Source of the DNA: Bacteriovorax sp.
Lineage (GTDB): Bacteria; Bdellovibrionota; Bacteriovoracia; Bacteriovoracales; Bacteriovoracaceae
NCBI GenBank assembly: GCA_014378525.1
Contig: JACMNL010000026.1
Span: forward strand, 1 to 64,000
Length of the DNA stretch: 64,000 nucleotides
Direction of reading: 5' to 3'
Position numbers and translations under genes: made by a program. The notes beneath the pieces were generated by a model. The model ran no database searches and was not told where the DNA came from. It saw nothing but the letters and a program-made list of their open reading frames with translations. Shown here in pieces: positions 52,215 to 59,950 of this stretch (within the stretch, counting starts at the first letter, position 1; each line of letters opens with the position of its first letter).

Positions 52215-52562
52215 TTATTTTTTTAATGAGTTCTTAATTGCTGTAAATCCTGCGAAGTCAGTTGCTGCGATTTCTGCAAGCATCTTTCTGTTCAGAGTTA
52301 CACCATTAGCTTTCATAGATCCCATGAACTTTGAGTATGAAGTTTCTAGTGTACGAGCTGCAGCTGCAATTCTGACTACCCATAGTTTTCTCATATCTCT
52401 CTTAAGTAAACGTCTTCCAACGTAAGCATAGTGAAGAGCGCGTTTAACAGTCTCTGCAGTGTGCTTATATTTTGTACGACGGTCAAAGCTGAAACCTTTC
52501 GCCATTTTCAAAACTTTGTTTCTTCTTCTTCTAGCTTTAAATCCTCTTCTTACGCGTGCCAT
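52215..52562 (-). CDS. rplT: 50S ribosomal protein L20
   Basis: A 115-residue L20: MARVRRGFKARRRRNKVLKMAKGF at the start (quoted in part), then YAYVGRRLLKRDMRKLWVVRI. L20 is essential for early large-subunit assembly and, in several bacteria, represses its own operon by binding the leader. It is third in the infC-rpmI-rplT operon, 94 bases after rpmI. Confidence 0.97.
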   Translation of the reverse strand: MARVRRGFKARRRRNKVLKMAKGFSFDRRTKYKHTAETVKRALHYAYVGRRLLKRDMRKLWVVRIAAAARTLETSYSKFMGSMKANGVTLNRKMLAEIAATDFAGFTAIKNSLKK

Positions 52563-52656
52563 TTTCCTACTCCTTAACGATGCCTGGGGGTTTTATTACA
52601 CTTAAGCCCAAACCTCTGTCCGATTTATTTTTGAACCAATACTACTTTTCTAGAAA

Positions 52657-52857
52657 CTAGAAAGCGTACGGTAACATTCTTCTTACTTTTTCGTGCTCAG
52701 ATTGGTGAACTAGTGCTGGTCCGCCTGCTCTGTTTTTCACCTTAGTGCTTTTGTGTTCAAGTTTGTGACGTAGTCCACACTTGTTTCTTTTCACTTTACC
52801 TGTTCCAGTCACGCTATATCTCTTAGCTGCTGATTTTCTTGTTTTCATTTTTGGCAT
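52657..52857 (-). CDS. rpmI: 50S ribosomal protein L35
   Basis: A 66-residue L35 beginning MPKMKTRKSAAKRYSVTGTG, with the basic RNKCGLRHKLEHKSTK region. It binds 23S rRNA. GGGAG lies 7 bases before the ATG. The 113-base spacer after infC includes a CCTCCTTT stretch on the mRNA strand, complementary to ribosome binding sites, that could fold onto this start. Confidence 0.96.
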   Translation of the reverse strand: MPKMKTRKSAAKRYSVTGTGKVKRNKCGLRHKLEHKSTKVKNRAGGPALVHQSEHEKVRRMLPYAF

Positions 52858-52923
52858 GGAATACTCCCAAAATCGCTATTTCTAACGGGTCTATATTAAA
52901 ATTTAATGCAATTAATGCGTTTT

Positions 52924-52932
52924 AAAGGAGGT
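52924..52932 (-). promoter_or_regulatory. Anti-Shine-Dalgarno-like stretch in the rpmI leader
   Basis: On the mRNA strand the infC-rpmI spacer reads ACCTCCTTT, the same as the 3' tail of 16S rRNA. It could pair with the GGGAG site of rpmI about 55 bases downstream and shut it. It also sits in a hairpin with AAGGTAT (about 52941-52947). Regulatory function is a guess. Confidence 0.3.
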
Positions 52933-52970
52933 ATAAATATCAATAAATTCATACCTTGTAAAAGACTTTA

Positions 52971-53615
52971 TTAAGCCTTTTTCGCTTTTTCTGCAGGAGC
53001 TGCTGGTTTTTCTTCTTCTTTTTCCGCTTTTTTCACCGGCGGTTTTTTAGTTGAAGCTAAAATGGCGATAATTCTATTACCCATCATCTTAGGCTCTGCT
53101 TCTACGATGGCACCCATCTCAGTAATCTGGGCCATAATTGATTTAAACTTTTCCATCCCTGCATCGCGGTACGACATTTCACGTCCACGGAACTGCATAA
53201 CGATTTTAATTTTATCGCCTTGTTCAATGAATTTCTGGCAGTGGTTAAGTTTTGTATTTAAATCCCCAATATCGATATTGGGTTTTAACTGGATTTCTTT
53301 AAGCTGGATGACGACTTGTTTTTTCTTCGCTTCCTGAGCTTTTTTCTGAAGCTCGTACTTGTATTTTCCGAAGTCGATTAGTTTTACAACAGGAGGTTGA
53401 GCTGTAGGAGACACTTCAACTAAATCGAGTCCCGCTTCATCTGAAATTCTTCTTGCTTCACTCATAGAAACGACACCATATGCATGGCCATCATCACCAA
53501 GTAAACGACACTCAGGAATTCTGATTTGTTCGTTAACTCTAGGTCCGCTGTTTTTGTTTGAATTGAAAGAAGGTCTCTGGAAGGCGCCTGGATTCGGGTT
53601 CTGATTGTCTTTAAT
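52971..53615 (-). CDS. infC: Translation initiation factor IF-3 (ATT start)
   Basis: IF3 checks start-codon choice on the 30S subunit. The track starts at ATG 53465, but the frame continues upstream through GPRVNEQIRIPECRLLGDDG, the conserved IF3 N-terminus, to an ATT at 53613-53615 preceded by AGAGGT at 6 bases. infC is known for rare AUU-type starts that allow IF3 to limit its own synthesis. Length becomes 214 residues, with a basic linker and a C-terminal domain (KEIQLKPNIDIGDLNTKL, MQFRGREM). The Lys/Ala/Glu/Pro-rich tail (KKPPVKKAEKEEEKPAAPAEKAKKA) is longer than in E. coli. Confidence 0.95.
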   Translation of the reverse strand: MKDNQNPNPGAFQRPSFNSNKNSGPRVNEQIRIPECRLLGDDGHAYGVVSMSEARRISDEAGLDLVEVSPTAQPPVVKLIDFGKYKYELQKKAQEAKKKQVVIQLKEIQLKPNIDIGDLNTKLNHCQKFIEQGDKIKIVMQFRGREMSYRDAGMEKFKSIMAQITEMGAIVEAEPKMMGNRIIAILASTKKPPVKKAEKEEEKPAAPAEKAKKA

Positions 53616-53632
53616 AATTTACCTCTTGAATG

Positions 53633-53656
53633 AGACTTTTTAGTTAGTTAAAAAGT
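53633..53656 (-). promoter_or_regulatory. Hairpin in the infC leader
   Basis: GACTTTTTA-actaac-TAAAAAGTC is a 9-base-pair, AT-rich stem ending 18 bases before the infC start codon. No T-tract follows, so it is more likely a leader structure than a terminator. Confidence 0.35.
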
Positions 53657-53693
53657 CCTCTAATACTAGTAGTCACGCTTGAATATAATCTTT

Positions 53694-54110
53694 TTAAATA
53701 AAAAAATGAAGCGATAAATTTAATCCGTCGAAAACAATATGGTAGGTGTCAGAAATCGGGCCTGGAATTCCCTTCATTATGGCCGTTGCCAGCTTTTTCA
53801 GTGTCAAAAAGTCTACACTGAAGCTGTTTTCAGGATGGTCAAAAACAAGAACGTCTTGAGGTTCGATGTCTCTCGAATCAAAACCGGCCTTTGGAACGCC
53901 TACGACTTCCAGCAGAACATGAGCTGTTCCAGATGTTGAATTGATCTCTATAATACCTTTGTGACCAACCAGCTGAAACGCTGACGATGTAAGGATCTGC
54001 TCTTTTAGATCTTCATAGACATCTGTCCAGTCATTGAGATTCTGGAGAGAGGCACTTCTAATGAAGCGCCTTCTTAACCAGGAAATTTTTTTGAGTTTGA
54101 AATCTGCCAT
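53694..54110 (-). CDS. Conserved-looking small protein, unknown function
   Basis: A 138-residue soluble protein without a recognised motif. It starts with a basic helix (KLKKISWLRRRFIRSAS) and continues with alternating strands (GIIEINSTSGTAHVLLEVVGVP; DVLVFDHPENSFSVDFLTL). It starts 1 base after the stop of the PlsB-like gene, so it is probably the last gene of the guaB/C-plsB-this operon. No membrane segment or signal peptide is present. Confidence 0.6.
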   Translation of the reverse strand: MADFKLKKISWLRRRFIRSASLQNLNDWTDVYEDLKEQILTSSAFQLVGHKGIIEINSTSGTAHVLLEVVGVPKAGFDSRDIEPQDVLVFDHPENSFSVDFLTLKKLATAIMKGIPGPISDTYHIVFDGLNLSLHFFI

Positions 54111-54111
54111 C

Positions 54112-55956
54112 TTAATTTAATAGATTGATGCTGAGCTGGCTTGTCAGGTCTGATTCAACTTTCACCAGAAGATCATTCAGCTTTTGCAGATCGGCCACAG
54201 CGTAATAACCGCTGTTGCTCGCGACTATGCCCGTGTGGATGAAATACTGCAGACTCGATTTTGAAAGCGGGACAGAATAACTTTCAGCGTACTTGATAAT
54301 TCGCTTTAATTTTCTTTCAGCTTCGAAAACTTCTTTGTACTTTTTCAGGAAGGTGTCCATCTTGAATCCTTCTTTATACTCTTTTGATAAAGCAGTTAAA
54401 GTCAGACCGCAAACATAATACGCTTCGAGAAGATAGTTACAGGCGCGCGAGAATAAACTCACTTTCGCCAGGATTAAATAAAGTTCTTTATGAGTCAGCT
54501 CCATACACTCTTCGAGAGTCGTGATGTCTCTTCCGATGGCATCGGATACGATCGCCAGAGTTTCATTGAGAAATTCTTTTACTGTAGGAAGATAAAATTC
54601 GTGCTGAAGTTGTTTTCTTTGAACAATGAAGAATTTTTTCAGGTCGTCGACGTTAGTGATGTGACCAGAAAATAAATTGACCCATCCCATGTTAACAATC
54701 CATGGAACAAGGAAATGATGAAGGACTGTGTTTTTGAAATACAGAATTTCTTTTCTCGAGTCTTCTTTGATCGAATAAAAAACGTGCTTCCCATTGGGAT
54801 TTCCAATCGCTTCTACTTTTTTATTTCCAATTAAAATATCGATAGATCTCTCAAGAGATTTTTCCAGATTTTCCAGTTTTAATGAATCCGTGATCGGCAC
54901 TTTAAATTTCTGGCAGTAAGTAATGATGTGACGGGCCTTCGTAAGAATTTCTTCCCACTTCAGAGCACCCGTTGGTTCGTCGAGTAAAATGATGGCAATC
55001 AGTGACGTTGGAGTCACACGCATATTTTTACCGACTTCGAAGAAACATTCAAAAGCGAGTTTTTGAGTCTGAGCTTTGATATTTTCTGTTTCAACCGGAG
55101 GCATCGTAATCGGAAGACCAATATTGATGTGAACGTTTCCGAACTGGTAAGATAAAAGTTTAAAGAGACCAAGAAGCTGGCCGGCACTTTCTTTTTTCTT
55201 TTTAGCGCCGTCTAGTTCGCGTGCCAGTGATTTTTGCTCAGGAACATATTCGTGAACTATTGAGACCGGGATAAATTTTAGCGGCAAACGCTTATTTTCC
55301 GGAATCGCATTGTGAGCTTCAATAATCATCTGATACAAACCGTAACGGGGCGGAAGAAGTTTTCCGGTTCTCGAGCGGCCACCTTCGAAGAAAAACTCAA
55401 TCGGGTTTCCTTTTGTCAGCATGTAATACAGATATGATTCAAGAGTTAATTTATAAAGAATGTCATTGGCAAAAGTTCTTCTGATGAAAAAACATCCCGA
55501 ACGTCTAAAAAGAGGTCCGATAGGAAAAATATTTAAATTGTTTCCGCCGGCAACGAATAACGGCGACTGGTATTTTTTGAAATACACATAGTTCATTACC
55601 AGGTAGTCAGCGTGTGACTGGTGATTGGGAACCAGGACGATGTTATTATGTTTCGACAGGTCCTTTAAATTCTGGCCGTTGTCGTTGAAATTAATTCCGT
55701 CGTATAATTGTGAAAGAGAAGCATCCAGAAATTTTTCGAAACCTTTTAGAAATGGCAGAGATAATTCTGCACGGATTTCTTTTAAGTTTTTCAGTGCTTT
55801 TTCTTTCTCATCATCTTTTCTGCCAATGCGCTCTTTTAGTTTTGGATAACTAAGAACGATCTCTTCCATTTCCTTGAAGTTATCAAAGAAGCTTGGAATG
55901 CCACCGAAAAAGCCACCTAGCTTTGCGAGATTCCCAAGCTTTTTGAGATCAGACAT
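54112..55956 (-). CDS. plsB: Glycerol-3-phosphate acyltransferase, PlsB-like
   Basis: A 614-residue acyltransferase with the four GPAT blocks: LVPNHQSHADYLV near 119 (H(x)4D catalytic pair), RRSGCFFIRR near 150, FFFEGGRSRTGKLLPPRYG near 188 and IPVSIVHE near 226. PlsB acylates sn-glycerol-3-phosphate at position 1, the first step of phospholipid synthesis. It is shorter than E. coli PlsB (about 800). Its ATG overlaps the stop of the upstream IMPDH/GMPR gene (TAATG). Confidence 0.88.
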   Translation of the reverse strand: MSDLKKLGNLAKLGGFFGGIPSFFDNFKEMEEIVLSYPKLKERIGRKDDEKEKALKNLKEIRAELSLPFLKGFEKFLDASLSQLYDGINFNDNGQNLKDLSKHNNIVLVPNHQSHADYLVMNYVYFKKYQSPLFVAGGNNLNIFPIGPLFRRSGCFFIRRTFANDILYKLTLESYLYYMLTKGNPIEFFFEGGRSRTGKLLPPRYGLYQMIIEAHNAIPENKRLPLKFIPVSIVHEYVPEQKSLARELDGAKKKKESAGQLLGLFKLLSYQFGNVHINIGLPITMPPVETENIKAQTQKLAFECFFEVGKNMRVTPTSLIAIILLDEPTGALKWEEILTKARHIITYCQKFKVPITDSLKLENLEKSLERSIDILIGNKKVEAIGNPNGKHVFYSIKEDSRKEILYFKNTVLHHFLVPWIVNMGWVNLFSGHITNVDDLKKFFIVQRKQLQHEFYLPTVKEFLNETLAIVSDAIGRDITTLEECMELTHKELYLILAKVSLFSRACNYLLEAYYVCGLTLTALSKEYKEGFKMDTFLKKYKEVFEAERKLKRIIKYAESYSVPLSKSSLQYFIHTGIVASNSGYYAVADLQKLNDLLVKVESDLTSQLSINLLN

Positions 55957-57017
55957 TAGCGAACCCCGTGAGGTTTAGACTCGCTCATTCCACTTGCCGT
56001 CATCTGCATGAATAGTGTCGTGTCCTGCATCGCTTTGATGTTATCCACACCAATGTAAGTCATACCTGAACGAAGACCACCCATGAGTTCGTTGATCACG
56101 AATGAAACTGGTCCTTTCGAATGAATCATAGTCGACTCACCTTCTGCGGCCATACCTTGAGGCATGTCTCCGCGCCATGAAACTTGCGCAGCTTTTGAGG
56201 CCATTCCTCTATACTGTTTCATTCCACCTTTTAACTCTCCTGGAGTTTCTAATGTTCCTGAAACTAACGATCCGACCATTACTGAGCTGGCACCGGCAGA
56301 TAATGCTTTTACAATGTCACCAGAATTTTTTAATCCACCGTCGGCGATAACCGGGATGTTGTGTTTGCTTGCAACACTTACGGCAAGTGCGATTGCAGTT
56401 AACTGAGGAACTCCGTGTCCTGTGATAATTCTAGTTGTACACATTGAGCCGGGACCGATCCCCACTTTTACAGCGTCAGCTCCGCGCTCAATCATGCGTT
56501 TTACACCATCGGCAGTTGCTACGTTACCTGCGATAACATCTACGTTAGGATATTTCTTTTTTAAGTAGTCTAATGTTTCAAGCATCATGATTGAATCGCC
56601 GTGAGCGATATCAAGTGTGATGATTTGTACGCCGGCATTCACCAGCATATCAGCGCGCTTCATACCTTCTTCTTTAACACCGATACTTGCTGCGATTGGA
56701 GTCGTTAAATTATTTTCTTTAAGGTAGGCCTGGATTTTTTTTACCATCGCGACCTGCTCTTCTTCATTCATAAAACGGTGAAGAGATCCGATACCACCAA
56801 GCTTTGCCATAGCACATGCCATCTCTACTTCTGTGATGGTGTCCATGTTGGCCGTGATAACCGGAAGATCGATTTCGTAATTTTTTGTTATTTTAGTTTT
56901 AAGCACAGGGTGCTTTCTTGATGAGACTTCTGAGTATCTTGGAACCAGTAAAACATCGTCGAACGTTAAACCAATACCTCTATTTAAAATTTCCTTAGGG
57001 CCAAACATTAGTTCCAT
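55956..57017 (-). CDS. IMP dehydrogenase/GMP reductase family protein without CBS domains
   Basis: A 353-residue TIM-barrel enzyme of the IMPDH/GMPR family. [14 protein letters not shown] opens the barrel; the catalytic cysteine is in [20 protein letters not shown] near 200, [13 protein letters not shown] follows, and [10 protein letters not shown] resembles the flap. The paired CBS domains usual in IMPDH are missing, since residues run directly through. This fits GMP reductase or a CBS-less IMPDH; I cannot choose safely. The track start is TTG; ATG 57017 has GGAGAG 7 bases upstream and is preferred. Confidence 0.82.
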   Translation of the reverse strand: MELMFGPKEILNRGIGLTFDDVLLVPRYSEVSSRKHPVLKTKITKNYEIDLPVITANMDTITEVEMACAMAKLGGIGSLHRFMNEEEQVAMVKKIQAYLKENNLTTPIAASIGVKEEGMKRADMLVNAGVQIITLDIAHGDSIMMLETLDYLKKKYPNVDVIAGNVATADGVKRMIERGADAVKVGIGPGSMCTTRIITGHGVPQLTAIALAVSVASKHNIPVIADGGLKNSGDIVKALSAGASSVMVGSLVSGTLETPGELKGGMKQYRGMASKAAQVSWRGDMPQGMAAEGESTMIHSKGPVSFVINELMGGLRSGMTYIGVDNIKAMQDTTLFMQMTASGMSESKPHGVR

Positions 57018-57096
57018 GACTTCTCTCCGCGAGTGCAAATGCTAAAATTAAACGTACATTTAAGAATAGAACAACGGGATGCGAGCTGGCAAAATT

Positions 57097-57381
57097 TTAA
57101 TTTGTAGCGATGCGGGCAAAAAATATCGGAAGTAAGATGTAGAGAATGGTGTCGCGCAGTAAATAAAAAATGAAGAAATAGACGAAGGCCTTTGGTCCTT
57201 TATACCAGAGTTTTTCCAGTCCCAGGTATTGGGCCTTTTTGCTCATGGCGATCATAAAGCGGCTTTTGCCGTAATGCTTAACGAAAAAGCTGATTCCACC
57301 GTCGACTTTCTTGTCAAAGGCCAGAAAGGCGACCTTAAAGGGCGAAAATATGGATTGGATGATATTCATCATGAAAAGCAC
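57097..57381 (-). CDS. Small membrane protein, unknown function
   Basis: A 94-residue reading frame with a hydrophobic C-terminal segment (AFVYFFIFYLLRDTILYILLPIFFA) and a basic middle. It may begin at the first ATG or the fifth codon. Base composition and absence of overlap with another gene suggest it is real, but nothing identifies it. It is the 79-base-separated upstream neighbour of the IMPDH/GMPR gene. Confidence 0.5.
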   Translation of the reverse strand: MLFMMNIIQSIFSPFKVAFLAFDKKVDGGISFFVKHYGKSRFMIAMSKKAQYLGLEKLWYKGPKAFVYFFIFYLLRDTILYILLPIFFARIATN

Positions 57382-57425
57382 TTTAGCACATTCAATACGA
57401 TAAGAAAAAAATTTAAAATCTATGG

Positions 57426-57447
57426 TTTTATGACAATTTTATGACAA
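57426..57447 (+). repeat. Tandem 11-base direct repeat upstream of hemA
   Basis: TTTTATGACAA occurs twice in immediate succession, followed by a further TTT. The period of 11 bases is about one helical turn. It lies about 38-59 bases before the hemA start, ahead of a TATAAC that could be a -10 box, so it may be a binding site for a regulator. Confidence 0.5.
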
Positions 57448-57484
57448 TTTGGATGCTTTTGACCGTTATAACTAGTTAAGACTT

Positions 57485-58429
57485 ATGATTAAAAACTTAA
57501 CCGTCATCAATTTAAAAGCAAACTCACACGCTAATCCATCGGATGGCGAAGTGTTCGTATTGAAGACATGTCAGCGTACACTAATTATGGGTATCGGTGA
57601 AGCTCCCTTTTTACATTTAAGAGACGACGCTCTTCGTGAAGAAGTCATCACAGATATTTTCGAAGGACGTGACGCTTACGTTTTTCTTCTGGAAACTATT
57701 TGCGGGCTACGTTCTGAGGTGGTTGCTGAGTATGAAGTCGTAGGACAATTTAAAGATGCTTACCAGGAATTTACAAAAGCTCCTGTGAAAAACACTCACG
57801 TTATGAATATACTGGAAAAAATATTCCAGGATAATAAAAAAGTCCGCACTGAGCACTTAACAGAAATCGGCCAGCTGACCTATGCAGGAATTGCCAGAAA
57901 ACTTATCCATACAGCAATGAACGAAGGTGATGTTCTGGTTTTAGGATCAGGAACTCTTGCTGAAGATCTGATTAAATTATTAAAGAAAAAACACAACGTT
58001 TTTATCTCTGCGAGAAATGACTCGCGAGTTCAAGAACTGAGTTCCACTTACGACCTGGAATCTATTTCATGGGGGGCCAAAGGAACTTATACAAAATTTC
58101 CATTTATCGTTAACACTATTGGTGCGGACGATGTTCTTTTTGACGAAATATTTTTCTCTCAATTTTTTACTAGTCCTCTATCTCAACAAATGAAGCTCTT
58201 TATTGATCTAGGCTCTCCCTCTGTGATAGAAACTAATCTCACAGAAAAGGACGGCGTACTGAGACTGGAAGATATTTTCAGACAAAGTGCAAAGCTCAAT
58301 ATTGAAAAGATGGAAAAGGTTCACAAAGCGAAAGCTGCTATCCTTGAGCACGCCGCTAAACGTGAAAGACCAATTCTTACGAGCACACCATTTGATTGGG
58401 AGGAGTTACAGTTTGCCTACTCACTATAA
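57485..58429 (+). CDS. hemA: Glutamyl-tRNA reductase, divergent and short
   Basis: HemA reduces glutamyl-tRNA to glutamate-1-semialdehyde, starting the C5 haem route. Conserved marks are LKTCQRT near 27 (catalytic cysteine; the family reads STCNRTE), VAEYEVVGQFKDAY near 79 matching the EILGQVKDAY stretch, and the NADPH-binding VLVLGSGTLAEDLIKLL near 155. At 314 residues it is about 100 short of typical enzymes, mainly in the C-terminal dimerisation part. hemL downstream makes the call secure. It overlaps hemCD by 17 bases. Confidence 0.85.
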   Translation: MIKNLTVINLKANSHANPSDGEVFVLKTCQRTLIMGIGEAPFLHLRDDALREEVITDIFEGRDAYVFLLETICGLRSEVVAEYEVVGQFKDAYQEFTKAPVKNTHVMNILEKIFQDNKKVRTEHLTEIGQLTYAGIARKLIHTAMNEGDVLVLGSGTLAEDLIKLLKKKHNVFISARNDSRVQELSSTYDLESISWGAKGTYTKFPFIVNTIGADDVLFDEIFFSQFFTSPLSQQMKLFIDLGSPSVIETNLTEKDGVLRLEDIFRQSAKLNIEKMEKVHKAKAAILEHAAKRERPILTSTPFDWEELQFAYSL

Positions 58430-59942
58430 AATCGGAACCCGCGGAAGCTTACTTGCTCTTACTCAATGCGGACAAGTTAAAAACCAATTAGAAATTCTTA
58501 CAGGTGATACTTTCGAACTTGTTGTCATCAAGACGCAAGGTGATATTCAGACTTCCCAGCCACTATGGCAGATGGAAGGAAATAATTTTTTTACAAAAGA
58601 GCTCGATGAAGCGTTACTGAAAGGTGATGTAGATCTGGTAGTTCACTCTTATAAAGATCTGGGGTCTGTTCGTCCGGAAGGAATTACTTTAGCGGGCGTT
58701 ACGAAAAGAACTTACGCTCACGATATTTTACTTATTAAAGACGAAACGATTCCAAAAATTAAAGAACGTGTTGAATTTATCGTAGGAACTTCTTCTCCTA
58801 GAAGAATTGTAAACCTGGAAAAAAACCTGGCCGAGTTTTTACCTAAAGGAAAAAATGCAGTCATAAAAACAAAAATGCTTCGTGGAAACGTGAATACGCG
58901 TATCCAGAAACTTCGCGACGGTGAATACGATGCGATCGTTTTAGCGCTGCCGGGGATTGAAAGACTTGCCCAGGCCGGGACATCACTGGAAGAATTAAAA
59001 AGATTACTGGATGGAATTAATTTTATGATTCTTCCACAATCTGTGTTTCCTTCGTCGGCCTCACAAGGGGCACTGGCGATTGAGACGAAACAAAACCGTG
59101 CAGATGGTGGCGAGCTGGAAAGAAAATTAAATTTAATGACAGACGCTAAAACAAAAGAAGAAGTGGCCCGCGAGAGAAAAGCATTTAATGAATACGGTGG
59201 AGGTTGTCACCTTGCTGTGGGAATTAACGTTCGTAAACTTGAGTCTTCAAAAGGTGAATTCTTTTTACATAATCATCAAGGGGTTCTTGATGAGAAAGCT
59301 GTATCCTACGTTGAACTTGAAGGACGCAGTCTTCCCGCTTTTTTTGTGGCACCGAAAGTGTTCAACGGAAATCCGCTTAACGATCAGTTGATTTGCAAAA
59401 AGAATTTAGCAGTGACTCTGGATCAGGGGCTGCATTTATATATTACAAGCAAGTACTGCATTGATGCCGTGACAGGAAGTAATCCTGCCACCCTTTGGGC
59501 CGCAGGTACAAAAACCATGAAAGATTTAGCGGCACTTGGTTACTGGGTCAATGCCACTGCTGATGCTATCGGTGATGATGAAATTAAAAATCTTCGATCT
59601 TCATGTGCTGTTGCTTTAATGATTGATACGAAGGCCCCTATGATTGTTTTATCTAACGATGAAGCAAAAAGTACGTTAACTGATGCTGAAGTAATAGCCT
59701 GTTATAAACGTGAGATCAGTCCGGTAGTTTCTGAAGAGTTTAAAAACGATATTAGAACGACGGAAGTTTTTTACTGGTCAAGCTTTTTTCAATACAACGC
59801 ATACCTATATCATTTTCCCGAAATTAAAAATAAAATCCACGCTTGTGGCGTTGGTAAAACTTACGACTTATTTAAATCTAACAAAATCGAAGTTTATCCG
59901 ATGGCGGATGCTTCTGAATTTAAATCGTGGACTCAGTCCTAG
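58413..59942 (+). CDS. hemC: Porphobilinogen deaminase-uroporphyrinogen-III synthase fusion (HemC-HemD)
   Basis: The first about 320 residues are porphobilinogen deaminase: KIGTRGSLLALTQ at the start, LVVHSYKDLGSVRPEG, VGTSSPRR, RGNVNTRI, SSASQGALAIE, and the cofactor cysteine in GGGCHLAVG near 265. The remaining about 190 residues look like HemD (LYITSKYCIDAV; WAAGTKTMKDLAALGYWV; HACGVGKTYDLFKSNKIEV), which closes the ring, so one protein would make two steps. The track starts 42 codons too early; TTG 58413, with GGAGGAG about 8 bases upstream, puts the start right at the family's N-terminus and within the end of hemA. Confidence 0.87.
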   Translation: MPTHYKIGTRGSLLALTQCGQVKNQLEILTGDTFELVVIKTQGDIQTSQPLWQMEGNNFFTKELDEALLKGDVDLVVHSYKDLGSVRPEGITLAGVTKRTYAHDILLIKDETIPKIKERVEFIVGTSSPRRIVNLEKNLAEFLPKGKNAVIKTKMLRGNVNTRIQKLRDGEYDAIVLALPGIERLAQAGTSLEELKRLLDGINFMILPQSVFPSSASQGALAIETKQNRADGGELERKLNLMTDAKTKEEVARERKAFNEYGGGCHLAVGINVRKLESSKGEFFLHNHQGVLDEKAVSYVELEGRSLPAFFVAPKVFNGNPLNDQLICKKNLAVTLDQGLHLYITSKYCIDAVTGSNPATLWAAGTKTMKDLAALGYWVNATADAIGDDEIKNLRSSCAVALMIDTKAPMIVLSNDEAKSTLTDAEVIACYKREISPVVSEEFKNDIRTTEVFYWSSFFQYNAYLYHFPEIKNKIHACGVGKTYDLFKSNKIEVYPMADASEFKSWTQS

Positions 59943-59950
59943 GAAAAATT

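Noticed and set aside
52921-52971. Small plus-strand ORF after a perfect AAAGGAGGT
   Set aside because: Only about 11 codons from an ATC and no ATG; the stretch is better seen as the complement of CCTCCTTT in the infC-rpmI leader.
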